Of a DNA stretch of 64,000 nt, positions 55,501 through 64,000 are shown in pieces. The position numbers and the translations under genes were made by a program. Numbering within the stretch: position 1 is the stretch's first letter; every line of letters starts with the position of its first letter. The stretch lies in contig JAKZAN010000005.1 in NCBI GenBank assembly GCA_023053545.1, positions 1,488,001 to 1,552,000 on the forward strand. The letters run 5' to 3'. The notes beneath the pieces are model-generated. The model searched no databases. It had not been told where the DNA came from and worked only from the letters and a program-made list of their open reading frames with translations. This DNA is from Lepidurus packardi. Taxonomy: Eukaryota; Arthropoda; Branchiopoda; Notostraca; Triopsidae.

Positions 55501-56604
55501 CTTTAGATGAGCTTTAAAAAATCCCAAAATTGAGATTCGTTTGTTGCCAAATGCGTTTACAGCGGCGTATGCTGGATTAAGCGTAGGACGGCTTACAATT
55601 TGGTCAAATGCTTTTAAGCTGATAATGTTGCAGGTGGCTCCAGTATCAATCATCATGGGGATGGTGGTACCTTCTATGTTGATTGACGTCATGGGTCTGG
55701 TATCTTTCTTCCCGTTGTTGAGAGCGAAGACAAATGGTTCGGCGTCTTCTTCCTCGCTGTCTGTATCAGTTGAGTGCTGCACAGGTTTAACTTCTTCAGA
55801 TTTCTCACGTTTCGCCTGGCTTCTGCAAACTTTGGAAAAATGGTTAGCTTTGTTGCATTTATAACATGTTTTGCCTTTAGCTGGACAAAAACTGGGATGG
55901 GGCCAGGTTCCACCGCAATTCCGACACTTTGAACGGTTGTCCGACTCCTGGGGCGTCTTTGGGTTTGTTCGATCGTTGGTTTTCGGACGGCTGTCTTTCT
56001 TGACAATGTTAGCGCTATGTTCTTCCGTGGTATTATCAAGATGAGTGTTGTAAAGGCTCGCAGCATCTCGGGACCTGGCGTGAGTTAGTATCTGGTCCAG
56101 TGTCATGTTCTCCCTCAGGCAGACTTTCCGGAATGAGGACGATGAACAGCCTTGTATGACTTGTTGCTTGATTTCTTGATCTTTGTTCGGAAATTCGCAT
56201 CTGTCTGCTGCTAGCCTAAGTTTGGTTACGAAAGTATCAATGTTTTCTTTACTTTCTTGCTTGATTTGACGAAATTTGAAGATCTCAAGCTCTAGGTTTT
56301 TCTTAGGTTTGAAATAGGCGTTTAACAGTGGCTGAGCTGTGGTGTATGTGTCTTTTTCCGCTTCGGGTTGTGGAAGGGCGTTATACACGTCGACTACTTC
56401 AGATCCTGCGTAGTGGAGAAGGAGTGCAAGTCGTCGTTCGTCTGTCTCTCTCCTGGTGTCTGCAGTATCGGTTGACTTGAGGCGGACGTCCATGGCTTTG
56501 AGGAGATTCTCAAAACGTTGAAGCCATCTTGTCCAGCGGGTGCCCACGGTCTCTGGCTCCTCCTGTATGCTAAATTCACTAAACAGTGGTAGAGAAGAGG
56601 CCAT
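52501..56604 (-). CDS. gag-pol polyprotein, single 1367-residue frame
   Basis: Gag and pol lie in one frame without a frameshift. Order: gag core (residues 10-180), two knuckles (CRNCGGTWPHPSFC, CYKCNKANHFSKVC, ~225-260), protease (MIDTGATCNIIS, ~330), RT (RICVDMRAPNKAI; catalytic box RSDD instead of Y-x-DD, ~605), RNase H (IIVDASPKGLGAIL; TDHKPLESIF), integrase HHCC (HQGHLGIVKTK then CPPCQAC, ~985-1035), and DDE core (ISVDFAEI, LKSDNGPPFN, ANGGVERFMKT). The C-terminal tail is Asp/Ser/Thr-rich. The xSDD box is usual in K02A2.6-like gypsy elements. Start: ATG 18 bases inside the LTR. Confidence 0.95.
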   Translation of the reverse strand: MASSLPLFSEFSIQEEPETVGTRWTRWLQRFENLLKAMDVRLKSTDTADTRRETDERRLALLLHYAGSEVVDVYNALPQPEAEKDTYTTAQPLLNAYFKPKKNLELEIFKFRQIKQESKENIDTFVTKLRLAADRCEFPNKDQEIKQQVIQGCSSSSFRKVCLRENMTLDQILTHARSRDAASLYNTHLDNTTEEHSANIVKKDSRPKTNDRTNPKTPQESDNRSKCRNCGGTWPHPSFCPAKGKTCYKCNKANHFSKVCRSQAKREKSEEVKPVQHSTDTDSEEEDAEPFVFALNNGKKDTRPMTSINIEGTTIPMMIDTGATCNIISLKAFDQIVSRPTLNPAYAAVNAFGNKRISILGFFKAHLKSKHAETKALVYVSQETSAECILGYKTSKTLKLVQIINSIKSRNVYENLKVQFPKVFSGLGKMSDYQVQLHIDSSVQPVTQKHRRVGFHLRKAVSEEIKNLLSADIIEPVTEGPTPWISPCLAVPKPKQPGKIRICVDMRAPNKAILRTRHVIPTIEDLIVDLNEAKFFSKLDLNQGYHQMELHPDSRYITTFATHKGLFRYKRLNFGVNSAAEIFDNIIRQTISGIPGVCNRSDDILVTGRNQEEHDRNLIEVIRRLAKKNLTLNFNKCEFGKTNLTFYGLHFSQNGLAPDQSKIDAINAATEPTTPEEVSSFLGMITFCSRFIPKAAAISEPLRKLTHTKTTWSWNTEHQEAFDNLKKGLREATTLAYFDTSKETTIIVDASPKGLGAILTQTSKNGMYTPISFASRLLTDIESRYSQIEREALAITWAILHFHLYLIGKQFTVVTDHKPLESIFNKPHVQPPARIERWLLKLQLYDFKVVFQPGKHNAADFMSRHPTPKSTSSSREQVIAEHYVHSTCTTAVPKSITLQEIAQETKNDKPMQIMMGRLQNSGASLHLHLKPEEEDQLAALSKVKEQLTKINTENGDILLKGTKIVIPNSLAPRIVDIAHQGHLGIVKTKGLIREKVWVFNLDKLVEEKIKNCPPCQACGPKTPSTPLQMSSLPAGPWIEISVDFAEIQNEYLLVLYDDYSRFPLVSRVKSTSAGCVIPKLQEFFAIFGIPETLKSDNGPPFNSQEFRDFSQRYNFKHRKITPVWPQANGGVERFMKTLKKSLRCASVEGLPWQNQITKLLFHYRSSPHSCTGETPAYLLFGRPLRNQLPQLPLTKTNTPVRSQDYAAKTKMKKYADRKAVDQKIKIGDTVLARREGIQRKLRTPYDPNPYQVSDMKGTMVTATRQDRQLTRNASHFRIVNAPDNFKETKRIPRKVETEEDDSDDDSQPMFNTDSSTATTNINDANTSNSDNNTDDVDTTTNADATEHSRPQRNRTLPKRYEDCELNF

Positions 56605-56621
56605 CCTCTCCTCGTCGCCAA

Positions 56622-56845
56622 TGTAATACTCGGCGTGTTCAACTGAGTAATGAGATACTGGGATGTTGAGTATCGACTGACTGTATTCTGCTTCTAGTAC
56701 AAGTATTTATAGGAGGATAGGAAAGGTTCAAAGATAAGACTAATTGGGATCATCTAAGATTAGGTCAGGTCAGGTCAGGTCAGGGTAGGTTGAGGTTAAT
56801 GATGACTAACACAAGGTTAAGGTTAAGGTTAATGACTAATACATT
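56622..56845 (-). repeat. 5' LTR of the complete gypsy copy, 3 bp short
   Basis: Matches the other LTRs but ends ...ACATT where the others end ACATTACA. Pol sequence of the opposite strand begins at 56846 (GCCCATTTC). Confidence 0.93.
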
Positions 56846-58643
56846 GCCCATTTCATTTGCTAGCCGCCTTCTTACTGACATCGAGTCCAGATATTCACAG
56901 ATCGAGAGAGAAGCATTGGCGATAACGTGGGCCATTCTCCACTTCCATCTTTACCTAATCGGAAAACAATTCACAGTAGTCACTGATCACAAACCATTAG
57001 AAAGCATCTTTAACAAGCCCCATGTCCAACCGCCAGCACGTATTGAACGATGGTTGCTTAAACTTCAACTTTATGATTTTAAAGTCGTTTTTCAGCCTGG
57101 CAAGCATAACGCCGCAGATTTTATGTCCCGTCATCCGACACCGAAGAGTACCTCCTCATCCAGGGAGCAGGTAATAGCTGAGCACTACGTCCATTCAACA
57201 TGTACAACCGCTGTCCCGAAGTCAATCACCTTGCAAGAGATAGCGCAAGAAACCAAAAACGACAAGCCAATGCAGATCATGATGGGTCGTTTGCAAAACT
57301 CAGGAGCGAGCTTACACCTTCACCTCAAACCAGAAGAAGAAGATCAACTAGCAGCTTTAAGTAAGGTAAAAGAGCAGCTAACGAAAATTAATACCGAAAA
57401 TGGTGACATACTACTTAAAGGAACCAAGATTGTAATCCCGAATTCCCTAGCTCCAAGAATTGTTGACATTGCACACCAGGGACACCTTGGCATCGTAAAA
57501 ACCAAAGGACTCATCAGAGAAAAAGTTTGGGTTTTTAATCTAGACAAGTTGGTTGAGGAAAAAATCAAGAATTGCCCTCCTTGCCAAGCGTGCGGACCAA
57601 AAACACCATCAACTCCCTTACAAATGTCAAGTCTCCCAGCTGGCCCGTGGATTGAAATCAGCGTCGATTTCGCCGAAATCCAGAACGAATATCTACTTGT
57701 CCTCTACGACGACTACTCCCGATTCCCGTTAGTTAGCCGAGTCAAGAGCACCTCAGCAGGATGCGTCATTCCCAAACTACAGGAATTTTTCGCCATCTTT
57801 GGAATTCCAGAAACACTAAAATCCGACAATGGACCTCCGTTTAACAGTCAAGAATTCAGAGATTTTTCCCAAAGGTACAATTTTAAACACCGGAAAATTA
57901 CGCCTGTCTGGCCCCAAGCAAATGGAGGAGTGGAGCGTTTTATGAAAACTCTGAAGAAATCTCTCCGATGTGCTTCCGTAGAAGGTTTACCCTGGCAGAA
58001 TCAAATAACTAAACTCCTTTTTCATTATAGATCTTCACCGCATTCTTGCACAGGAGAAACCCCAGCTTACCTCCTTTTTGGAAGGCCACTAAGGAACCAA
58101 CTACCGCAGCTACCACTCACGAAAACTAATACACCTGTAAGAAGCCAAGATTATGCAGCCAAGACGAAAATGAAGAAATATGCAGATAGAAAAGCTGTAG
58201 ACCAAAAAATCAAGATTGGTGACACCGTCCTAGCCAGAAGAGAAGGGATCCAACGCAAGCTTAGAACTCCTTACGACCCGAATCCTTATCAAGTATCCGA
58301 TATGAAAGGCACAATGGTTACCGCAACCCGACAAGATCGACAGCTTACCAGGAACGCTTCACATTTCCGGATTGTTAATGCACCCGACAATTTCAAGGAA
58401 ACAAAAAGGATTCCGAGAAAAGTGGAAACCGAAGAAGACGACTCGGATGACGACAGCCAGCCGATGTTTAATACTGACTCCAGTACAGCTACCACCAACA
58501 TTAACGACGCCAACACATCCAACTCCGATAATAATACCGATGATGTAGATACAACCACCAACGCCGACGCCACAGAACACTCAAGACCACAGAGAAACCG
58601 AACATTACCCAAACGTTATGAAGACTGTGAGCTGAATTTTTAA
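56846..58643 (+). pseudogene. pol 3' fragment (late RNase H, integrase, tail)
   Basis: The open frame begins in LTR-derived sequence, then reads PISFASRLLTDIESRYSQIE and continues unbroken through the integrase to the normal stop at 58641. It equals residues ~770-1367 of the complete copy. No protease or RT. Confidence 0.93.
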
Positions 58644-58691
58644 GTAAAGTTATCGGTCATGATTTATTTGTTTTTTTTAAAGGGAAAGTGT

Positions 58692-58918
58692 TGTAATGTA
58701 TTAGTCATTAACCTTAACCTTAACCTTGTGTTAGTCATCATTAACCTCAACCTACCCTGACCTGACCTGACCTGACCTAATCTTAGATGATCCCAATTAG
58801 TCTTATCTTTGAACCTTTCCTATCCTCCTATAAATACTTGTACTAGAAGCAGAATACAGTCAGTCGATACTCAACATCCCAGTATCTCATTACTCAGTTG
58901 AACACGCCGAGTATTACA
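58692..58918 (+). repeat. LTR (+) after the pol fragment
   Basis: 227 bp preceded by the polypurine tract AAAGGGAAAGTG (58679-58690). Abuts an inverted gag fragment (CTGGCGTGAG) at 58919. Confidence 0.95.
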
Positions 58919-59407
58919 CTGGCGTGAGTTAGTATCTGGTCCAGTGTCATGTTCTCCCTCAGGCAGACTTTCCGGAATGAGGACGATGAACAGCCTTGTA
59001 TGACTTGTTGCTTGATTTCTTGATCTTTGTTCGGAAATTCGCATCTGTCTGCTGCTAGCCTAAGTTTGGTTACGAAAGTATCAATGTTTTCTTTACTTTC
59101 TTGCTTGATTTGACGAAATTTGAAGATCTCAAGCTCTAGGTTTTTCTTAGGTTTGAAATAGGCGTTTAACAGTGGCTGAGCTGTGGTGTATGTGTCTTTT
59201 TCCGCTTCGGGTTGTGGAAGGGCGTTATACACGTCGACTACTTCAGATCCTGCGTAGTGGAGAAGGAGTGCAAGTCGTCGTTCGTCTGTCTCTCTCCTGG
59301 TGTCTGCAGTATCGGTTGACTTGAGGCGGACGTCCATGGCTTTGAGGAGATTCTCAAAACGTTGAAGCCATCTTGTCCAGCGGGTGCCCACGGTCTCTGG
59401 CTCCTCG
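58919..59407 (-). pseudogene. Isolated gag fragment, inverted twin of 51736-52225
   Basis: Reverse complement of 51736-52225 with the same ends on both sides. Confidence 0.93.
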
Positions 59408-61477
59408 ATGACGGGACATAAAATCTGCGGCGTTATGCTTGCCAGGCTGAAAAACGACTTTAAAATCATAAAGTTGAAGTTTAAGCAACCATCGTTCAAT
59501 ACGTGCTGGCGGTTGGACATGGGGCTTGTTAAAGATGCTTTCTAATGGTTTGTGATCAGTGACTACTGTGAATTGTTTTCCGATTAGGTAAAGATGGAAG
59601 TGGAGAATGGCCCACGTTATCGCCAATGCTTCTCTCTCGATCTGTGAATATCTGGACTCGATGTCAGTAAGAAGGCGGCTAGCAAATGAAATGGGCGTGT
59701 ACATTCCATTTTTTGAAGTTTGCGTGAGGATAGCTCCTAGTCCTTTCGGGCTTGCATCTACGATAATGGTGGTTTCTTTGGAAGTGTCAAAATACGCCAG
59801 CGTGGTAGCTTCACGAAGTCCTTTTTTCAGATTGTCAAAGGCTTCTTGGTGTTCAGTGTTCCAGGACCAAGTAGTTTTCGTGTGTGTTAACTTGCGGAGT
59901 GGTTCACTGATGGCGGCTGCTTTGGGAATAAACCGGCTGCAAAAAGTTATCATGCCAAGAAAACTGGAAACTTCTTCCGGGGTTGTTGGTTCAGTGGCGG
60001 CATTGATGGCGTCAATTTTGCTTTGGTCTGGAGCTAACCCATTTTGGCTGAAGTGTAAACCATAAAAAGTTAAATTCGTCTTACCGAACTCACATTTGTT
60101 GAAGTTTAAGGTCAAATTTTTTTTCGCTAGTCGACGAATGACTTCTATTAAGTTGCGGTCGTGCTCCTCTTGGTTGCGTCCAGTCACGAGGATATCATCG
60201 CTGCGGTTGCAGACTCCAGGTATTCCACTTATCGTCTGTCGGATAATATTATCAAAGATCTCCGCTGCGCTATTGACTCCGAAATTTAGTCGTTTGTAGC
60301 GGAATAATCCTTTGTGTGTTGCGAATGTTGTAATATAACGGGAATCCGGGTGTAATTCCATCTGATGGTAACCTTGGTTTAAATCGAGCTTACTAAAAAA
60401 TTTTGCTTCGTTTAAGTCTACGATAAGGTCTTCTATTGTTGGGATGACATGTCTTGTACGCAGTATTGCTTTATTTGGTGCTCTCATATCGACGCAAATT
60501 CGGATTTTCCCCGGCTGCTTGGGCTTTGGCACGGCTAAACATGGTGAAATCCACGGTGTTGGTCCTTCGGTTACAGGCTCGATGATGTCCGCTGATAACA
60601 AGTTTTTAATTTCTTCCGATACTGCTTTCCGTAGGTGGAATCCGACTCGGCGATGTTTTTGGGTGACTGGCTGTACGGATGAGTCGATGTGGAGTTGTAC
60701 CTGGTAATCTGACATTTTTCCTAAGCCACTAAAAACTTTGGGAAACTGGACTTTCAGGTTTTCGTAAGCATTACGACTTTTAATTGAGTTAATGATTTGT
60801 ACTAATTTAAGTGTTTTAGAGGTTTTATACCCGAGGATGCATTCTGCGCTTGTTTCTTGACTAACATAGACGAGTGCTTTGGTTTCCGCATGTTTTGACT
60901 TTAGATGAGCTTTAAAAAATCCCAAAATTGAGATTCGTTTGTTGCCAAATGCGTTTACAGCGGCGTATGCTGGATTAAGCGTAGGACGGCTTACAATTTG
61001 GTCAAATGCTTTTAAGCTGATAATGTTGCAGGTGGCTCCAGTATCAATCATCATGGGGATGGTGGTACCTTCTATGTTGATTGACGTCATGGGTCTGGTA
61101 TCTTTCTTCCCGTTGTTGAGAGCGAAGACAAATGGTTCGGCGTCTTCTTCCTCGCTGTCTGTATCAGTTGAGTGCTGCACAGGTTTAACTTCTTCAGATT
61201 TCTCACGTTTCGCCTGGCTTCTGCAAACTTTGGAAAAATGGTTAGCTTTGTTGCATTTATAACATGTTTTGCCTTTAGCTGGACAAAAACTGGGATGGGG
61301 CCAGGTTCCACCGCAATTCCGACACTTTGAACGGTTGTCCGACTCCTGGGGCGTCTTTGGGTTTGTTCGATCGTTGGTTTTCGGACGGCTGTCTTTCTTG
61401 ACAATGTTAGCGCTATGTTCTTCCGTGGTATTATCAAGATGAGTGTTGTAAAGGCTCGCAGCATCTCGGGACCTGGC
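59354..61477 (-). pseudogene. gag-pol middle fragment, inverted twin of 49667-51735
   Basis: Open frame from 61477 (gag residue ~176) through knuckles, protease, RT and RNase H to the same gag fusion point (59407/59408), stopping at 59354. It lacks an ATG and an integrase. Begins with GCCAGGTCCCGAG directly next to an LTR. Confidence 0.92.
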
Positions 61478-61704
61478 TGTAATGTATTAGTCATTAACCT
61501 TAACCTTAACCTTGTGTTAGTCATCATTAACCTCAACCTACCCTGACCTGACCTGACCTGACCTAATCTTAGATGATCCCAATTAGTCTTATCTTTGAAC
61601 CTTTCCTATCCTCCTATAAATACTTGTACTAGAAGCAGAATACAGTCAGTCGATACTCAACATCCCAGTATCTCATTACTCAGTTGAACACGCCGAGTAT
61701 TACA
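61478..61704 (+). repeat. LTR (+)
   Basis: 227 bp, followed by the normal 5' leader TTGGCGACGAGGAGAGG and gag ATG. Confidence 0.95.
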
Positions 61705-61721
61705 TTGGCGACGAGGAGAGG

Positions 61722-62276
61722 ATGGCCTCTTCTCTACCACTGTTTAGTGAATTTAGCATACAGGAGGAGCCAGAGACCGTGGGCACCCGCTGGACAAGAT
61801 GGCTTCAACGTTTTGAGAATCTCCTCAAAGCCATGGACGTCCGCCTCAAGTCAACCGATACTGCAGACACCAGGAGAGAGACAGACGAACGACGACTTGC
61901 ACTCCTTCTCCACTACGCAGGATCTGAAGTAGTCGACGTGTATAACGCCCTTCCACAACCCGAAGCGGAAAAAGACACATACACCACAGCTCAGCCACTG
62001 TTAAACGCCTATTTCAAACCTAAGAAAAACCTAGAGCTTGAGATCTTCAAATTTCGTCAAATCAAGCAAGAAAGTAAAGAAAACATTGATACTTTCGTAA
62101 CCAAACTTAGGCTAGCAGCAGACAGATGCGAATTTCCGAACAAAGATCAAGAAATCAAGCAACAAGTCATACAAGGCTGTTCATCGTCCTCATTCCGGAA
62201 AGTCTGCCTGAGGGAGAACATGACACTGGACCAGATACTAACTCACGCCAGTGTAATACTCGGCGTGTTCAACTGA
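61722..62276 (+). pseudogene. gag N-terminal fragment running into inverted LTR
   Basis: Residues 1-177 of gag in frame from the ATG, then at GCCAG/62252 the frame reads into an inverted LTR and stops (62274-62276). Same junction as at 52225/52226. Confidence 0.92.
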
Positions 62277-62478
62277 GTAATGAGATACTGGGATGTTGAG
62301 TATCGACTGACTGTATTCTGCTTCTAGTACAAGTATTTATAGGAGGATAGGAAAGGTTCAAAGATAAGACTAATTGGGATCATCTAAGATTAGGTCAGGT
62401 CAGGTCAGGTCAGGGTAGGTTGAGGTTAATGATGACTAACACAAGGTTAAGGTTAAGGTTAATGACTAATACATTACA
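62252..62478 (-). repeat. LTR (-), 3' LTR of the element leaving the window
   Basis: 227 bp, followed on the + strand by ACACTTTCCC and the 3' UTR of a minus-strand element. Confidence 0.95.
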
Positions 62479-62525
62479 ACACTTTCCCTTTAAAAAAACA
62501 AATAAATCATGACCGATAACTTTAC

Positions 62526-64000
62526 TTAAAAATTCAGCTCACAGTCTTCATAACGTTTGGGTAATGTTCGGTTTCTCTGTGGTCTTGAGTGTTCTGTGGC
62601 GTCGGCGTTGGTGGTTATATCTACATCATCGGTATTATTATCGGAGTTGGATGTGTTGGCGTCGTTAATGTTGGTGGTAGCTGTACTGGAGTCAGTATTA
62701 AACATCGGCTGGCTGTCGTCATCCGAGTCGTCTTCTTCGGTTTCCACTTTTCTTGGAATCCTTTTTGTTTCCTTGAAATTGTCGGGTGCATTAACAATCC
62801 GGAAATGTGAAGCGTTCCTGGTAAGCTGTCGATCTTGTCGGGTTGCGGTAACCATTGTGCCTTTCATATCGGATACTTGATAAGGATTCGGGTCGTAAGG
62901 AGTTCTAAGCTTGCGTTGGATCCCTTCTCTTCTGGCTAGGACGGTGTCACCAATCTTGATTTTTTGGTCTACAGCTTTTCTATCTGCATATTTCTTCATT
63001 TTCGTCTTGGCTGCATAATCTTGGCTTCTTACAGGTGTATTAGTTTTCGTGAGTGGTAGCTGCGGTAGTTGGTTCCTTAGTGGCCTTCCAAAAAGGAGGT
63101 AAGCTGGGGTTTCTCCTGTGCAAGAATGCGGTGAAGATCTATAATGAAAAAGGAGTTTAGTTATTTGATTCTGCCAGGGTAAACCTTCTACGGAAGCACA
63201 TCGGAGAGATTTCTTCAGAGTTTTCATAAAACGCTCCACTCCTCCATTTGCTTGGGGCCAGACAGGCGTAATTTTCCGGTGTTTAAAATTGTACCTTTGG
63301 GAAAAATCTCTGAATTCTTGACTGTTAAACGGAGGTCCATTGTCGGATTTTAGTGTTTCTGGAATTCCAAAGATGGCGAAAAATTCCTGTAGTTTGGGAA
63401 TGACGCATCCTGCTGAGGTGCTCTTGACTCGGCTAACTAACGGGAATCGGGAGTAGTCGTCGTAGAGGACAAGTAGATATTCGTTCTGGATTTCGGCGAA
63501 ATCGACGCTGATTTCAATCCACGGGCCAGCTGGGAGACTTGACATTTGTAAGGGAGTTGATGGTGTTTTTGGTCCGCACGCTTGGCAAGGAGGGCAATTC
63601 TTGATTTTTTCCTCAACCAACTTGTCTAGATTAAAAACCCAAACTTTTTCTCTGATGAGTCCTTTGGTTTTTACGATGCCAAGGTGTCCCTGGTGTGCAA
63701 TGTCAACAATTCTTGGAGCTAGGGAATTCGGGATTACAATCTTGGTTCCTTTAAGTAGTATGTCACCATTTTCGGTATTAATTTTCGTTAGCTGCTCTTT
63801 TACCTTACTTAAAGCTGCTAGTTGATCTTCTTCTTCTGGTTTGAGGTGAAGGTGTAAGCTCGCTCCTGAGTTTTGCAAACGACCCATCATGATCTGCATT
63901 GGCTTGTCGTTTTTGGTTTCTTGCGCTATCTCTTGCAAGGTGATTGACTTCGGGACAGCGGTTGTACATGTTGAATGGACGTAGTGCTCAGCTATTACCT
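62526..64000 (-). CDS. pol 3' part of another gypsy copy, continues past the window
   Basis: Open from the window end to the normal stop at 62526. Contains the integrase finger, DDE core and acidic tail. It differs from the complete copy by a few bases (one A fewer in the 3' UTR A-run, Val to Ile near the C-terminus, Ser-Arg codon changes), so it is a distinct recent copy. The upstream part is outside the window. Confidence 0.92.
   Translation of the reverse strand, partial: VIAEHYVHSTCTTAVPKSITLQEIAQETKNDKPMQIMMGRLQNSGASLHLHLKPEEEDQLAALSKVKEQLTKINTENGDILLKGTKIVIPNSLAPRIVDIAHQGHLGIVKTKGLIREKVWVFNLDKLVEEKIKNCPPCQACGPKTPSTPLQMSSLPAGPWIEISVDFAEIQNEYLLVLYDDYSRFPLVSRVKSTSAGCVIPKLQEFFAIFGIPETLKSDNGPPFNSQEFRDFSQRYNFKHRKITPVWPQANGGVERFMKTLKKSLRCASVEGLPWQNQITKLLFHYRSSPHSCTGETPAYLLFGRPLRNQLPQLPLTKTNTPVRSQDYAAKTKMKKYADRKAVDQKIKIGDTVLARREGIQRKLRTPYDPNPYQVSDMKGTMVTATRQDRQLTRNASHFRIVNAPDNFKETKRIPRKVETEEDDSDDDSQPMFNTDSSTATTNINDANTSNSDNNTDDVDITTNADATEHSRPQRNRTLPKRYEDCELNF

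Larger units (their letters stand above)
52226..56845 (-). mobile_element. Complete gypsy element (K02A2.6/Mag-like family), 4.6 kb
   Basis: Minus-strand element: 5' LTR 56845-56622, gag-pol 56604-52501, purine tract (AAAGGGAAAGTG, 52466-52454), 3' LTR 52452-52226. The 5' LTR lacks its outermost 3 bases at the junction with the next fragment. The open frame and near-identical LTRs make it the best candidate for a functional copy. No matching target duplication surrounds it. Confidence 0.9.

Noticed and set aside
48898..64000. CRISPR-like or satellite array from the regular recurrence of LTRs
   Set aside because: The recurring units are 227 bp LTRs tied to gag-pol pieces of one retrotransposon. 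There are no short spaced repeats.

Overview
This window is animal nuclear DNA, most likely from an arthropod and probably a crustacean. The evidence is a five-exon gustatory receptor (Gr) with phase-0 introns near its C terminus, a Methuselah-like ectodomain, short (50-60 bp) GT-AG introns, TTAGG/CCTAA-like repeats, a Ty3/gypsy element with a baculovirus-F-like env, and mitochondrial DNA in the ancestral pancrustacean gene order using the invertebrate mitochondrial code (TGA=Trp, ATA=Met, AGA=Ser). The species cannot be named from the sequence alone.

Layout. 1-11.3 kb: two near-identical copies of a Gr locus form an inverted repeat (1-1498 and 9345-10834). Between them lie a Methuselah-like ectodomain gene whose end is a perfect palindrome, a 1.46 kb TIR element holding a TA microsatellite and telomere-like repeats, and broken pieces of a non-LTR retrotransposon. 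11.3-18.6 kb: a decayed Gr paralogue, a BEL/Pao fragment, a Myb/SANT-like exon, a NACHT-LRR (NLR-type) gene carrying two in-frame TAA codons and an apparent one-base frameshift, and a 451 bp MITE. 18.7-22.8 kb: a hAT element split at a TTAA by a Kolobok-like THAP element. 22.8-48.9 kb: a nuclear copy of about 9.4 kb of mitochondrial genome (nad4 to trnQ, 25 genes or gene pieces). Three different transposons have landed inside it: an env-bearing gypsy in nad5 (520 bp LTRs, CTAG target duplication), a Jockey/R1-like LINE in nad3, and an intact hAT in cox1 (8 bp duplication CCCCAGCA). 48.9-64 kb: a second gypsy family (227 bp LTRs, one 1367-residue gag-pol frame). One complete copy is embedded in scrambled partial copies, including an inverted duplication whose two 4632 bp arms have exactly equal length.

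How it fits together. The right two-thirds of the window is a nested transposon landing zone built on a nuclear mitochondrial insertion. The mitochondrial genes cannot work here: nad3 has a premature stop, cox1 has two frame breaks and has lost a conserved Glu, and nad3, nad5 and cox1 are each cut by a transposon. The host genes that look capable of function are the right-hand Gr (9813-11252) and possibly the Methuselah-like ectodomain protein. The open, recent-looking mobile elements are the hAT at 44473-47139, the complete gypsy copy at 52226-56845, and the env gypsy, which is intact apart from one stop in env.
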